From NCBI GenBank assembly GCA_022925895.1, contig JAKSYS010000383.1, positions 1 to 58,638 of the forward strand: 58,638 nucleotides of DNA, given 5' to 3'. The stretch is from Fragilaria crotonensis. Lineage: Eukaryota > Bacillariophyta > Fragilariophyceae > Fragilariales > Fragilariaceae. Under the pieces are notes generated by a model that searched no databases, was not told the origin of the DNA, and saw only the letters and a program-made list of their open reading frames with translations. The translations under genes and the position numbers were made by a program. Positions 11,740 to 24,135 of the stretch are shown in pieces (positions within the stretch are counted from its first letter, which is position 1; the number at the start of each line of letters is the position of its first letter).

Positions 11740-12062
11740 TACAGAACCGTCTTCCTATTAGGAGATGCTGCGTGCTCCAGGATCTGTAGCGTGGCTCTAA
11801 TTCCTGCCTCCCTGGCTGCGTGAACTGTACAGCATTCCTTGCTGTGCATACTCTTGCCTGCAAAGTAAATATTTCCATGGGGTTTCGCCATTTCTTCCAT
11901 GAACGCTGGAGTCAATCCAACTTCGAGAAAACGTCTCCGACATCGCAAACGTGCATTCTTGAATCCATGGCTACTTATACTCGAGTCTGGTACTGTAGCA
12001 GAATACTCACAACGGTGGACAATTGATACAAAACAATTTTAGTTGCCTTTTTTGTCACGTTG
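11740..12062 (-). pseudogene. Amine oxidase C-terminal fragment (duplicate)
   Basis: The minus-strand frame encodes VGLTPAFMEEMAKPHGNIYF and an FAD-site remnant in which the parental GEGTHTKACCTV has become GKSMHSKECCTV. Homology continues upstream to about 12062 with frame changes. It lacks the Rossmann part and cannot be functional. Confidence 0.85.
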
Positions 12063-13183
12063 CGCATATGCATAGTCTAGTAGCACCTCAGCACCTCTTT
12101 CAAGATGTAGCTACTGTAACTTACGCGGTATCAAGTAGTACTGTATCAGATGAACAGCATATCACGCACGACAGTACCAGAATCACAACTGGTTTTCTGA
12201 TGATCATGAATTGCAGCATGCCTGCATCAGGGCACTTTGAAAGCAGAGACTGGTGTGCTCACTCATTTAACTCCTGTGAAGCACCTTAAGAATAGTAAAG
12301 GTGAGAAAACCACATTTTGGTATCAAGGGAGATGCATGGAGTGTCAGAAGACAACAACATGGCATTGGTGCTCGGATTGTGATGATGATGGAAAAATCAT
12401 CTATCTTTGTGCTAGTACCAAAAATTGGTGACGGTGCTTTTTGAACGACCTGGCTTGCAACCATGCTCTCCTTGATGAGTTGTAAGCCTAATATCATTAG
12501 TTCTATGTGCTTTCATTTGAGTCAACATGTTCATATTGACCGTCATGGTCAACACCATTTTTGAGTGCAGGGCAGCAATATCTCTACACATTCTTGGAAA
12601 CAATCAACGGGGCTAATTAAGGCAAGTGATGGGGTTAATTAATCCCAAGGCTCCGGGTATGTAGACGCTAAAGATGACTGTGATGCAGGTTGCGTTAGGA
12701 GCTGTACCTCGTCAGCATCAATCTGGGACAATGTGGTCATGGAATGATCTTGAAACGATGATGATACCAGCATGATATTGTTTATGGACCAGCGGACCAG
12801 CTGCCAATTTGCAGTTTTTTGCTTCAACCATTTCTTCAGAATATTGGGTCTACGTCTGCCTACGATATTGTAAGTCATAGCCTCAGTGTGGAGAGAGCCA
12901 TAGTGTGACATTTCACCGTGGCCCGAGTCCTGCTGATCTACTGCATTCTGCAAACGGAGTACTGTAGTTCTGTACTCGGACTAATTGTATGCATATTCAT
13001 ACCGTCCAATGGGTGACATCGATCAACAGCATCTAACGTTGTGAGTCGGACAGTGGACAGACCGACGACACACTCATCCAAAGAGAAGAACTCGTAGGAA
13101 CATGCGGTTAGTGAGGCCGTCCCCACCTTCACAAATTGTTGGTATCAGGGACTTTAAGTGCCGACAACTTTCGCAATATCATC
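12063..13183. other. Intergenic with possible transposase zinc-ribbon remnant
   Basis: A 64-codon frame at 12237-12431 (plus strand) contains RCMECQKTTTWHWCSDCDDD and a further Cys. A C-x2-C...C-x2-C ribbon near a stop is reminiscent of the C-terminal Cys-rich tail of PiggyBac-type transposases, but nothing else of such an element is legible. The rest of the stretch shows no gene. Confidence 0.35.
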
Positions 13184-14625
13184 ATGATGAATCATCCCAG
13201 GACGTCCTCGCAACATCATGTCATCGTTATCGGTGCTGGTGCATCAGGTCTCATGGCAGCTCAAGAATTGTTAACACAGCAGCATGCCGGTTGTGCTGAT
13301 ATTGATTTACAAATCACCATAGTGGAAGCCTGCTCCGAGATTGGTGGTCGCATCAGGGTGTACGAGATTTGGTGGAAGGACACGTGGTGGAGGTGGGAGC
13401 TGAATTCTTTCATGGTCAAGGAACCGTCTTGACCGATCTTGTCGAGCAATACACACCTCGTTGGGCACACCTTCTCCAGCAACAGAATGGAAAACAATTG
13501 CCATTGTACGAAGACATTTTCATCACTTCATATGCCGACGGTGGCCCATCTCCCGCGCCGACCGAGAATGGAAAGTATGGCATGTATTATTGTGGAGGAG
13601 AATTGATGAACTATGATGATGAGCGTCTTCATCCTCTGGAGAGATTACTAGGGACTATGCATGAGCTGCCCTGCACGGAAACAACCTCCATCCAGGACGT
13701 GCTGACAGGCCTGCCAGTCCACCTACAAGAAATGGCCGTTGCTGGATACGGGAACACGGCTGGAAACACTAAGCTAGAACACACGTCGCTACAAATGATG
13801 ATTGCATTTGAAAAGCACTGGGAGGAGACAGAAGGCGATGGTGATGCCTGGCTTAACTCCAAAATCTCAATGTCAGGTGTTGTACAAGAGCTCTACAGGG
13901 ATTTGCAAAAACATCCGAATCTACACGTCAAATTGAATTGGAAGGCGGCCAATGTGGAGACAACCGAGGATGGAATAAGAATTATATCGACAGACGGTTC
14001 TGTACTTTGCGGTGACTCTGTGATCGTAACGATACCACCGAAGTATTGGTCGGACATTCTGGAACTACCGCAAGGCAAAGAGATCGCCAGGAGTTTTGTG
14101 GGAGGAGAATCACTCATGAAAGTTATTCTCAAATTTCGGGAACGTCCTTGGCCAGCCGGCCTTCAGGGACTTATTTGCGCCGATGGATTACCGATACCTG
14201 AACTTTGGTTCCGAGAGTTAGGAGGGTCACACATCGCAGTTTGTTTCTTGAACTCGGGTTTTGCCAAAGGGATGCTGGAACTCAGCAACGGTGACAAAAA
14301 TGAGGCAACTAAAATTGTTTTGAATCAATTGTCCACCGTTCTGAGTATTCCGCTACCAGACTTGGAGTTCAAATACGTCGAAACGAGAATACACGTTTGG
14401 GATGTCGGATACATGTTTCCCAAAGTCGGATTGACCCCAGCGTTCATGGAAGAAATGGCAAAACCCCTTGGAAATATCTACTTTGCAGGTGAAGGTACGC
14501 ACACCAAGGCATGCTGTACAGTTCGCGCTGCCATGGAGACAGGAGTTAGAGCCGCACACCAGATCCTGGAGCACCTAGCATCTCCTAAGGAGCGTAGCAA
14601 TCGGAAGACCGTGCTGAACGAGTAA
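13184..14625 (+). CDS. Flavin-containing amine oxidase (polyamine oxidase/LSD1-like fold), one frame break
   Basis: The N-terminus has the FAD-binding Rossmann signature VIVIGAGASGLMAAQELL followed by EACSEIGGRIRV, the GG-doublet of amine oxidases. The frame then changes by one base near the GGG at 13356-13358 and continues as VEGHVVEVGAEFFHGQG for about 418 codons. The C-terminal FAD site is intact: GNIYFAGEGTHTKACCTV and then AMETGVRAAHQIL. The family oxidises polyamines, monoamines or methyl-lysine; no SWIRM or Tower domain is present, so a free-amine substrate is more likely. No signal peptide is visible. The gene is convergent with the K+ channel 260 bp away, and its 3' third has been copied to 11740-12062. 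The single frame change looks like a missing G, so the gene may be intact in the real genome. Confidence 0.8.
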
Positions 14626-14885
14626 TCGATCAAATTAGCTGACGCTTCCAACTGTGAGATTCTGCTGCACCCTGTTTTAAGGCGCTACTTTTAGAAACGT
14701 AGAGGGCCCTCTCGTACATTCGCAGGTATTGATATCCTGCAAGCATGCGTCACGATGCGACCTGAGCGGCTTGTTGAAATAATCCGACTTGTCACCTCGA
14801 TTTCACTGCCTTAACGCGGCAACAAAATCATTTCGCAGATTTCGACGCCCATTGAGCGCAGTCCATGCCCCGCTACCACACCGCA

Positions 14886-16409
14886 TCACACCACATGAGT
14901 ATCATCGTCAAAGCTTCGAGTATCATGAAGAGAGCTCGCTTGCTTCAACAATTTCGACTTGTAGTTGGCGAGATGCAACTTCGCATGTGCAGTCCGTAAC
15001 TTTCGCTTTGCCATGAGTTCCAAATCTCCACGCACCAATGTTCCACTATGGGTCAGGTCCAGGTTGTGGAAGTGTTCCCGAATCTTGTTAATCAAATCAG
15101 AGTCAACTTTCTTCATGGCTTGAAGCATAAACACCAGAAAATCCAGCTCGGTCACTGTCCCATCGGGACTGCTGCTCATAGCACGAAGGTCTTCCAAAGT
15201 CAGCTCATGTCTCCAAAGTCGCTTATGGTGCACGCGAGTACGTTGTTCAATGATAAAATTAGCGACAGTTCCAAGAAAGTGACCCATCGCACCTACGGCC
15301 AACGGTATGAACAGCACCGCAAATAACTTTGTGGATTGTTGCTGGGGTGTGAGGTCACCGTAGCCAATCGTTGTAGTTGTCACGACACAGTAATAAATTA
15401 CATCTTCCCAGTTCCATCCTTCGTAATGACCAATGATGAAGGAACCAAGAAAGAGTGGCGCCAACGCCGGAAGATAGCGCCCAAGCATTTCAAAGAACAA
15501 GGTACACCACCGTCGAGTGCCAAGGCATGGATGTACAATTGAGTCAAATCGATCCCGGTATGATTGAGTCGGATCATCGTAATCCGTCAGGTAGGAGAAC
15601 GACGAGCTATCCTTGCTGTTTTTTCTGTGTGAGTCTGCAAAGCCCTTTTGCTTTTCCAATTTTGAAGCTCGATGAAAAACTGAACTCACATCTTTCACAA
15701 TTTCCGCTTCAGCTGCAGAGATGGAAAGGACTTCGGCTTCGACGATTTTGGAGCCCACAACACCAAGGGCGATAGCAAGGACAGCGACTCCGGAGAGCGC
15801 GAACACGACACAAAACAGCTTCCCACCGGTAGTGGATGGGCTTATATCACCGTATCCCGTTGTCGTGAACGTCACGACAGCGAAATACATACTGTCGATG
15901 ATTGTCCAATGTTCGAAGACAAATGAAAAGGCAATGATGCTTATGAGCAAGTAAGCGACGAGGGCCAAAAAACAATCCAGGAGGGTAAATTCATACGGTA
16001 AATCGACGTCGTCAAAATGAATTTCATCCTTGCGTGAATCATGATCTTTGAGAGCGTCTTGTATGTGGAAGGATTCACTAAACACATGTTGCCTCAAATT
16101 AGCCCACAGTTCTTTTGCTGGTTTCTTCTTCCTTGACGTTGTGTTTGCATCGCCCGGCGTACTGGTTCCATAATCGACTACATCAATTCCGTTGCCAACA
16201 AAGGAAACTCGCTCTCCCAGATTGGTTTTGACTGGTCGTGGGCGGAAAAATCCTACAACAGGCACTCCAAAGAAGGGCAGCTGTACGCGCGACCCGTCTC
16301 GGTCGTCTCTGTGAAGATTACGATGGCTGTCATGGAGATCTTCTTGCGTGTGAACGCCTTCATCGTCGTTGTACCCTCTTGTCATTAGTGTCGGGGATCT
16401 TCTTCTCAT
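14886..16409 (-). CDS. Two-pore-domain K+ channel (TPK-like)
   Basis: The 507 residues contain two selectivity filters, TTTGYGD at residues 182-188 and TTTTIGYGD at about 344-352, each flanked by hydrophobic helices (about 142-166 and 196-220, then about 306-328 and 362-390). That is the 2P/4TM layout of tandem-pore K+ channels such as plant vacuolar TPK1. The C-terminal cytoplasmic part has one EF-hand-like segment (HNLDLTHSGTLVRGDLELM), which suggests Ca2+ control as in plant TPKs. The N-terminal 140 residues are polar and charged. The frame is uninterrupted. The membrane (plasma or vacuolar) cannot be decided from the sequence. Confidence 0.88.
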   Translation of the reverse strand: MRRRSPTLMTRGYNDDEGVHTQEDLHDSHRNLHRDDRDGSRVQLPFFGVPVVGFFRPRPVKTNLGERVSFVGNGIDVVDYGTSTPGDANTTSRKKKPAKELWANLRQHVFSESFHIQDALKDHDSRKDEIHFDDVDLPYEFTLLDCFLALVAYLLISIIAFSFVFEHWTIIDSMYFAVVTFTTTGYGDISPSTTGGKLFCVVFALSGVAVLAIALGVVGSKIVEAEVLSISAAEAEIVKDVSSVFHRASKLEKQKGFADSHRKNSKDSSSFSYLTDYDDPTQSYRDRFDSIVHPCLGTRRWCTLFFEMLGRYLPALAPLFLGSFIIGHYEGWNWEDVIYYCVVTTTTIGYGDLTPQQQSTKLFAVLFIPLAVGAMGHFLGTVANFIIEQRTRVHHKRLWRHELTLEDLRAMSSSPDGTVTELDFLVFMLQAMKKVDSDLINKIREHFHNLDLTHSGTLVRGDLELMAKRKLRTAHAKLHLANYKSKLLKQASSLHDTRSFDDDTHVV

Positions 16410-17066
16410 AAGCGTCGCTGCAACAATCGATCGCCTTTTATTGCAATTGCGACGTTTCTCTGATGCAAACGTTTATTGCAGGGACACCTACTGTACTGAT
16501 AGGCATGTGCGTCGGTTAATGCTTGGAGAATTTTGGCAATGAGATAAAATGCGGATTCCGCCTCGGAAGATAAATGAGGTGACACGTCATCGAACAGGGC
16601 CTGGTTGGCACTTGGCTACTTGTACCTGGTACCTGGTACTACAGTATCGTGGGGGGTTGAGTCGTAGACTATAGATGTCCTGGCGTATACAAGGAAATAG
16701 TGTCCATGATATGTATGATATGACATACTGGACATACAGTATGGTAGTATGGACTATTGACTATGGACGTGTTGAAAAAAGAACAGTTTCGGATTTTTTT
16801 TAATTTTTTTTTTAAACGCAAACTTTTGAAACAGCGCCAGTTTTCAGTAGGTACAGCTAGCTGTACATAGTACATATTGTATAGGTCAATCCCTCAGATC
16901 TCGTGTTATATAGTACTACTCGGAGTACCTCCTAGTCGTCACAATACAGTACAAAATGCTACATAATGTAAGTAGAGTAAACATCATAGTAGAACTCCCA
17001 TAGTAAAACATACGGAGTGTGCAAAGCCTCTACCAAGTACCTGGTAGCAAAATGGCAAGGCCAAAA
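16410..17066. other. Intergenic, GTAC-rich
   Basis: It holds repeated GGTACCTGGTACTAC-like words near 16620-16650 and many GTAC and TATAGT words to about 17045, plus a T-run at 16795-16813. No gene was seen. Confidence 0.6.
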
Positions 17067-19890
17067 TCATCCAATTGCAGTGACAGGTTCCCTAAGGTCC
17101 GATGACTGCGTCGACAGTTCGTCAACCTCATGGTTGAGAGCCACGTGTGGCTCTGCCCTGTCTTGGCCATCGGGTATCTTACGAATCGCCATGGAGTGCG
17201 GCAGTGCCCCACTAGATGGGCGCTGTGGGTTCTCCGGTGATGTCGGAAGAGCCTTCTCGAGCTGAATACAAAAGTGAGTAACGAGAGAAGTGCGTTGATG
17301 ACGGCGGTGGGGATGTTGATGATGATGCTTTCGTCGTTTGTTCGAGTTCTCGTGATCCGCTACCACCTGTGGAGAAAGAAGGTCAATTCCTTGTGACGAC
17401 GAGACCACTGGTGAGACCCCGATTCGACAGGCCATAAACTGGAAGGGAGCGTCGTTGCTGGCGAGAGAGCTTCCGTTGCTCCCATGTTCACCTTGCCGCG
17501 CATCGCGGTTGTGTTCTGTACCGCGATGTGGTTCCCTAAACACAGTAACATTACGACCCAGCATGTGATGCGGTTTGGCTGATACATGCACGACATGGAC
17601 TTGCCCGTACCCACTGGCCGCGACTAGTCTTTCCACATTGACTTCCACAGCTTCATGGGAGTTGGCTCGAGCGTGCCCAGCAGCGGCGGCGGCTTCGTAG
17701 TGGAGAATACCGCTCGAGCCCTCATACTGTTGTCGATGCGCTTCCTGTGTATGTTCTTGTGTACTTCCCGCCTGATCGAGTTGGCGATTGGCAGTCGCAG
17801 AGTTGGTCATAGATGATTGGCCAGAATGTACCCCATCGGAATGGTCGAATTCAGTCAACATTAAGCCTCGCTTCGATTCTGGGACCGATAAAATGGTACG
17901 GATGGGCTTGCCGATGATCGCATGAGAATCTATCCCGGTGAGCGCAGTGAACGCTGCATTGGCATGCACAACAAGAAACGGAGGAGTAGACTGGACAACA
18001 ACTCTGATAAAAGTGAGATTCGCAACCTTCGCAAAAGAAAGCACAGCTTTGTTTTCATACCTTGCAATCTTCGTAAATGATAGAACGGCATCGAGGGTCA
18101 CTGGTTTTCCTGGTCTTATTTCCACTTCCTCCGGACTGTCCTCTGAATCAAGATCTTGCTGCACTTGTTCTTCGTATTCACGACGCATGTTCATTCTCTT
18201 ACGCTTCTTATCCAGCAGCCTATTTTCCCTTGACATTTCATCTTCCTGGCTGAACTCGTCACCTGCGAGGGACGTTCTGTGGACGTTCGTCTCCAATTTC
18301 TCAACGTCCATAGCGAATGGTTCTGGATTGCCATCACCTCCACTGTTGTCATCCTTGGCAACAGCATCGTCACTACTTCCCTTTCCCTCGTTACCACTCC
18401 CCGAGCTCCCTGGGTTCTCATTACCACTCCCATTGCTACCGCTTCCACTGTTAGTACCACTATTACTACCACTGTTACCGCCACTGCCTGACCCGGATGT
18501 ATTGCTCGCTGTGTTAGTTTCTGACACAATGTGGACTTGTCCTGTGCCATCATGATGTTGCTGTCGCCCTTCGTGCCCCACGTTAACATGGGCATTAGAG
18601 TCCGATGAGGACGACGATGAACTCTCGCGCGCCTCATTTTGAGGTGGTGGATTGTGCCTCTGAATTACTTCATTTTGGTCCTTTCCTGCTCGATTTGGAG
18701 AGGCATCATTGCCATCAGGTTGTCCCGAAGAACCGTTCGATTCGCCATCGCCTTCGACGTGCAGCCTTCGCTGGTGTTTTCTCTTTACGCGCGCCAGAAC
18801 AATCATGGAGGAGGACGACGAGTCGCTCTCATCTGCACAGTCAACGTTCTTCTCAAAACATGGGGCTTCGCCTGGTTCTTTGACCGCAGCAATGGCTTCT
18901 GCTGCACTACTGGCAGTGGCTTTCAACAGCTTACTGTCGGTAGACTTGTTGTGCGATTTGCGATCCGAAGAATCACTGGATTGACTCTTTTCTGTAGAAG
19001 TGAAGAACGCAGTGAATCCTTCAGAAGACCCAGTGCCACCGTTATTATCAGAGCCAACCCCATTCGCACATGGGGCTGGTACGCTTGGATCAGTTGGTAG
19101 GGGAGGCAAAGGGAATCCATAGGAGTGAAAGTAAGGTCTAACCGCCTACGGGAGGGAAAAAGAAGTGAGAAGTTGTATGGAGAGCAAGATGTTGTCCCAA
19201 GTGTTGACGTACTTCCATCAGATTCAAATAGTTATCGACAGTAGGTGGAGCCACATTCTCATGGGCCAACATATTGACATGCATATTTGTGGCATCGCAT
19301 GACGCCACGGGAACGTTGGATCCCGGAATATGACCAACTGTTCTCAAGTCTATTCTGGGATCCATTGGATGCGAAATGCGGATCCCATTCCACTGCGGCA
19401 GCGTTACATTTTCGCCAGTTGGTATGGCATGCTCTTCCGCCAACCTTCGGTTTTGTGCAATTATCGCAGCCAAAGCATTGATCTGAATGGCGACTTGGGT
19501 CGCAGACGCAACGTCCCAGCTATTGTACTGCTGATCTTCGACTTGCCAGGAATCCTTAGACTTTTTTGGCTTGCTTCCCTCCACCTCGTCAAGTTGGATT
19601 GAATTTTCGTTTCGCGCATCGCGTCGTTCATTGATATCCATGCTCTGAACTGAAACAGCCAACTCTGGAGCTGCTTTTCGTTTCGACGAAGATTCGGAAG
19701 ATGAAGCATCATCAGAAGAACAGTCGCCATTGTATCCCCGTCCACTGCCACTGCCACTGCCACTGCCGCTGCCCCTTCCATTGCTGCTGCTACCTGAATC
19801 GTTCTCACTGTCTTTCCTAGATTGCTCTTTGCCATCATCACTGGATGACTCCGAGGCATTGTCGACGGTCTCGGACTGCTCCTTCGTCAT
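17067..19890 (-). CDS. Large PAS-domain protein, two exons
   Basis: Exon 1 is 19213-19890 and exon 2 is 17067-19145. The intron is 19146-19212 (67 bp) with donor GTACGT and a pyrimidine-rich acceptor CCCTCCCGTAG, and joining keeps one frame of 917-918 residues. The N-terminal two thirds are low-complexity: Ser/Gly/Asn repeats (GSGSGSGSG, GGNSGSNSGTNSG) and basic patches (SSKRKAAPEL, DKKRKRMNMRREYEEQ). A PAS-like segment follows around residues 600-670 (STPPFLVVHANAAFTALTG, IIGKPIRTIL), just after an imperfect repeat AVLSFTKIA / AVLSFAKVA. About 190 polar residues then precede a matching end segment (FMACRIGVSPVV ... LVTHFCIQLE). The basic patches and acidic/Ser-rich body fit a nuclear regulator, but no DNA-binding domain is recognisable. 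The ligand is unknown. Confidence 0.75.
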
Positions 19891-20859
19891 TTTCGCGTGG
19901 TTTATATTGATTGTATACTTTGTCTTAGCATGTTGGGTTCCCTTGGATTGTGCTGTCCTGAGACGTCAACACGCGAAGGATCAGATTGCTTGCAATTCAG
20001 ACCACACCATACAAAACCTGTACTGAGTAATACTTGCACCTGCAATTTGAAGCTGGTGGTGATGGTCTATGTGTGTATGCGAGTATGTGGTTTCGTGCAA
20101 GTCCGTGTGTGCCGAAGGCATTCCATACCACCGCTGGCCGGTACTCACGTTCGAGATTAGGACTTGCCATGAGAACTCATCCCGATGATGTCATTACGTA
20201 TATCCAATCATATTTGAGTAATAATACTTGCGAACGCATAGACGTTCTAGATATACAAGTGATTTCTTGAGGCCGGCAAATGACGCAAGGAAAACATGAC
20301 CACGTCTGCTCCGTTCCAAAGACGCTGGCCGCTGGCCCCGAAGTCAACAAGAGGTCCGAGGTCCAGCAAGAAAACTAGAAATTTGACCCATACGCAGTAC
20401 AATCGTACGACCTCCAAACGGGTTGCAAGTGTACCTCCGGTGCATGATAAAAAAGAAAAGAGAATTGCTGTACGTGCGAGTACATGTTGTACGTGACAGA
20501 AATTAGCGTCATCCTTTTTTCGCCGCATAGCACTTTCTCAGAATAAGGTACCGTAGAACCTGGTACAAGTACTTGTGTACTACCGGTATGCCTCAAAGCA
20601 CTTAGTCGTTCGCTGTTACTGTTGCATGAAGACCTGGTTATGATGAAACACATCATGCTAACTCAATCAAAAGCACAGTAGTATCTGATTCATAACATAT
20701 AAAACTACCGCAGTCTCCACTCGACAGAGCTCGCTTAGCATCGTCGAACTTGAGTTATGACTTGAGTCCCCCCTCGCTACTGTTAGCGTCGTTGAGCCAG
20801 GACACGAAACATCAGACATCAGGTCCTTTCCGGCTGCCGGACGTTGCCGACACACCAAC

Positions 20860-21540
20860 AGGTATTACATCATTGCTGCAGTCAGGAATTCCATCATTCC
20901 TCCTCATTGCCTCCAGGATGCTATGGAGTCAGGCATCAAAATACTCCATTTGACTAGCCAAGTAACGGTATGGCAGGCAGGCAGTTTGTGATCAAACAAA
21001 CTCTCCAACCAAAAGTCGATCGAGAAGTTGAGATTCCCAACATCGCGCCAGGCACAACACCTTCCCCAAGTGTTCAATAGCTAGCTGAAATTCCATTGAG
21101 TGCGCCTTCAATGATTCCATCATGGACCCGCCAGTCGGGAATTCAAGCCGGCTCTCAGTCTCATATTGTTGGTGGTGGATCAGTCGGATGTGCAATCAGT
21201 ATTGCCGTCAAACATTCCATGTAACACACCCAGTGATGTTTCCTCCTACATTCCATCCCTACTCCAACTCTTTCCTGACGCAATGCCATCGTCGTCAACA
21301 GTGGTCCCACCTGAATTAAGATCAAGTACGCCATCTGACATTCCATCAGAAGTTCCATCGGGTCCACAGGTAATTTCTCGATTATTGTCGTCGTAATCAG
21401 GAATGCCCTCAAGCCTACCATCAAGCATTCTATCTGACCAGCCAAATGATGTTCCATTAAAATTCCAATGGTGGTCCAACCAAAAGTCAATCGAGAAGTT
21501 GAGTCTTCAAAACCTCCTTCGCAAGTCCTCAAAGTAACCT
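20860..21540 (+). pseudogene. Degenerate PS-repeat (SDxPSxxPS) coding relic
   Basis: Fragments in changing frames read SGIPSFLLIAS, SAPSMIPS, NIPCNTPSDVSSYIPS, STPSDIPSEVPSG and MPSSLPSILSDQP. This is the periodic Pro-Ser pattern of long extracellular or cell-wall-type proteins common in diatoms. A 29-bp sequence is present twice, at about 21002 and 21475 (TCCAACCAAAAGTC, then ATCGAGAAGTTGAG), so the region also carries an internal direct duplication. Stops in every frame make it a relic. Confidence 0.55.
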
Positions 21541-24135
21541 GCTTGGAATATGAGTCGCTATCGCCATCAATTGTGCTGACTTCGGTGATTCATCCCGGTT
21601 ACACAATCACAAATCATAGTCGTCCATGTGGATTGATCTCGTCACTCTCTCTAGAATGGGTGATGACTTGTTGTCCCCGAAGGATGCAAGTTGGGTCAAA
21701 AGTACGATAGTTGCTTGTTGTCGATGCTTCTGTATTGTCATTGCTAAGCTGGACGTACCATACCAGGACGTACGTGACACACGTGCGTACACGTCTTTAT
21801 TTGAGTGCCTTTCTGTGCATGACCTTGTCAGGGTGGAGTGGATTTAAAACTCCTGTAGAGACATACTACGTTTGTACGACGTGATCCAAAGGTTTTGGTT
21901 CCTGTTCTTTTTTATCGGAGGTACACTTGCAACCCGTTTGGAGCTAGTACACAGTATGCAGTAGTCTCCAATTCGTACTGGTACTGCAATACGCAATGCA
22001 CGTATCATGCAGGGGAGTACTGGACCTCGAGGAGCACCACGAATGACAGTATCTGGTAGTGTGCTTCTACCTGCCCGTCAGCCTCCTGAAGAGGGGCTGC
22101 CTCCAGCCCCCTGCACCCTGCCAACCGGTTTTTTTTGTACGTCGAACGATCGAAGTTCCAAAGCTTACATCCACAGTAAGTTATGTTTGACTTTTTTACC
22201 TCAGCATGTTGTTACTTGGACAGAAACATTATGCATGGATGAACGTTTGGAACTCTGAAGCTGTCAGCCATGCATATGGCTGGACCCTGCTGAGGAGTGA
22301 TGGTTTTGCACATTTGTGTCTAGCTGGATCTGTACTAGTGCATATTCATGATTTGCAACACAGATCAGCATGAACAGCAATTATCAGTGTGATGAGTCTC
22401 CATCTGCAGTCTTGACTCCTGGTGAACGACATAACAAATGCGCCTGCTGTTGAAGTTCAACATGTCCTTTGCCATCGTCAAAAATGCAGATCAAATCAAG
22501 CACCCTCTATCCGCAGACGGGCATTTTGAAAGCGACAGTGAAGGTCAGCTTTTGAAGTCTACAAGAAGCATCATGGTGATGTATACTTGTTGCAGGCCTC
22601 TCTGTTAGCTACTATGTCCTGGCATCTTCTAGAGATCCAAAAAGAAATGAGGTTCTAGAGATCACTCGCACAACGGTTCAATTCTGGAAAAATGTCTTGC
22701 TGGTGCCCTACATTGATTTTCTGGTGGGACAGTGTATGAACTTATGACATCATTCAGAATATCTGCTGCATCAATAATGATTGGCCTGCTAATGATCATT
22801 AAACGGCTTATCAAGAATTATCTGATGAGGCAATTCTTGTATTGTGCTCAGGGTATGCGGATTTTCATCATCATAATGATATACGCAGCCTCGATTGCAA
22901 TTTGGACAAAAGAAAAAGAAGCAACCCCAACTTTTAGTGAACCGAGACCTTTGATGGCTCATACCACAATGATCCCAAAGATGAGCATGTTCTGGGTGAA
23001 TTATGTACGTTCTTGAGCATCCAAATTTGGAGACGACATTTTCTTGAGAAACAATCATGACAACCAGAAAGAAGCAGACCTGCAAAGATAACCGGCAGCC
23101 TGCTGCTTGTGCAAGCAATTGAGTGGACGAGCAATCATTTTCATGTCACTGACCTTTTACTGAAGCATTGTTTAATCTTGATTAACTAGGACTTTTGATT
23201 TTCAGTATGAACAGTCACCAACTGTATAATCAATGGAGGTGGTGACAGAGCGTTGACATATTCCAAACTAGAATGTAGTGAAGACTCCTGAAGCTTCTAC
23301 AACACTCATGACATATGAAAGTCATCCATGACTCGGTAATCTTGCTCATTGATTAATTAGGTCTACATGCAAGCACTTGTAGTAGTATGTCTGCTGCTCT
23401 GTCATCTGGTGGCAGAACAAGAACAATCTGCATGATTTGCTTACTACCCATGATGCTGTTCTTCTGGCTACGTGTTTGGCCGTGTAGTATTGCCCCTCTG
23501 CATAGTAGAAACAATGGCCCAGCAAGCTAGTTTACTTTCACAATGACAGCATGGTGACACAAATGTGTTGTCTTCACCTCAATCTGAATCTTTGGTCACA
23601 GATTGTAGCAAAGCTTGTCCTTCTGGTGTTCCGTTGGCAAAACAATAGTTGATGAGGGTTTGTTTCATCAGCTTTGAAGACAACAAGCAAGGGAATGGAG
23701 TTCATTGAAGTGTCACAAGAAATGGTTCAAAATGGAGGGAGAGGCATGATATGTTCGTAAGCATCGGCTTCATTCATGTACCTCAAACACATACTCGGAG
23801 TTCGGAGTATAAACTGATGTTGTTAGGTTTGTTTACATGAGCAGAACTTTGCAAAGCAAGCCTAATGCCAACCAACTTTTTGTTTTGTCTGTAGTTGTAC
23901 TGTACAATGCAAGGAATGCAGGACCGGGGACCTGACACCTGACTGACACTACTAACTATAACTACTCCCGGTTTTGTCATCGCGTGGAAAGTCTACATAT
24001 GACTGGTCTCCGACTAGTCGTTCGTCTGACGCAGCACCAGGGCGCCAAATGATTATCCTGGTGCACGAAATGTGTTTTCACGTTTCGTAAATAAGAATTT
24101 CGTGATACGAACTGATGCACTCATGTCCTGTCGCA

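Larger units (their letters stand above)
11028..12062 (-). repeat. Inverted duplicate of 14278-15318 (3' ends of amine oxidase and K+ channel)
   Basis: Read in reverse complement, this stretch follows 14278-15318 from end to end: C-terminal amine oxidase, the intergenic spacer, then the C-terminal K+ channel. In a 90-column piece of the spacer (11568-11657 against 14701-14790) I count about 11 mismatches. Both coding parts carry stops and small indels, so the copy is non-functional. The spacer is included, so the event copied DNA rather than mRNA. Confidence 0.9.

Noticed and set aside
17938..18555. A Leu/Pro-rich plus-strand frame (SLPLPLLPLPLL...) that looks like a membrane or repeat protein
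   Set aside because: It is the antisense of the Ser/Gly/Asn-rich part of the PAS gene, and its composition is a by-product.
22230..23770. A decayed PiggyBac-like transposon in the AT-rich stretch
   Set aside because: I could not read any coherent transposase motif, terminal repeats or TTAA-bounded ends, so only a gene-poor label is justified.
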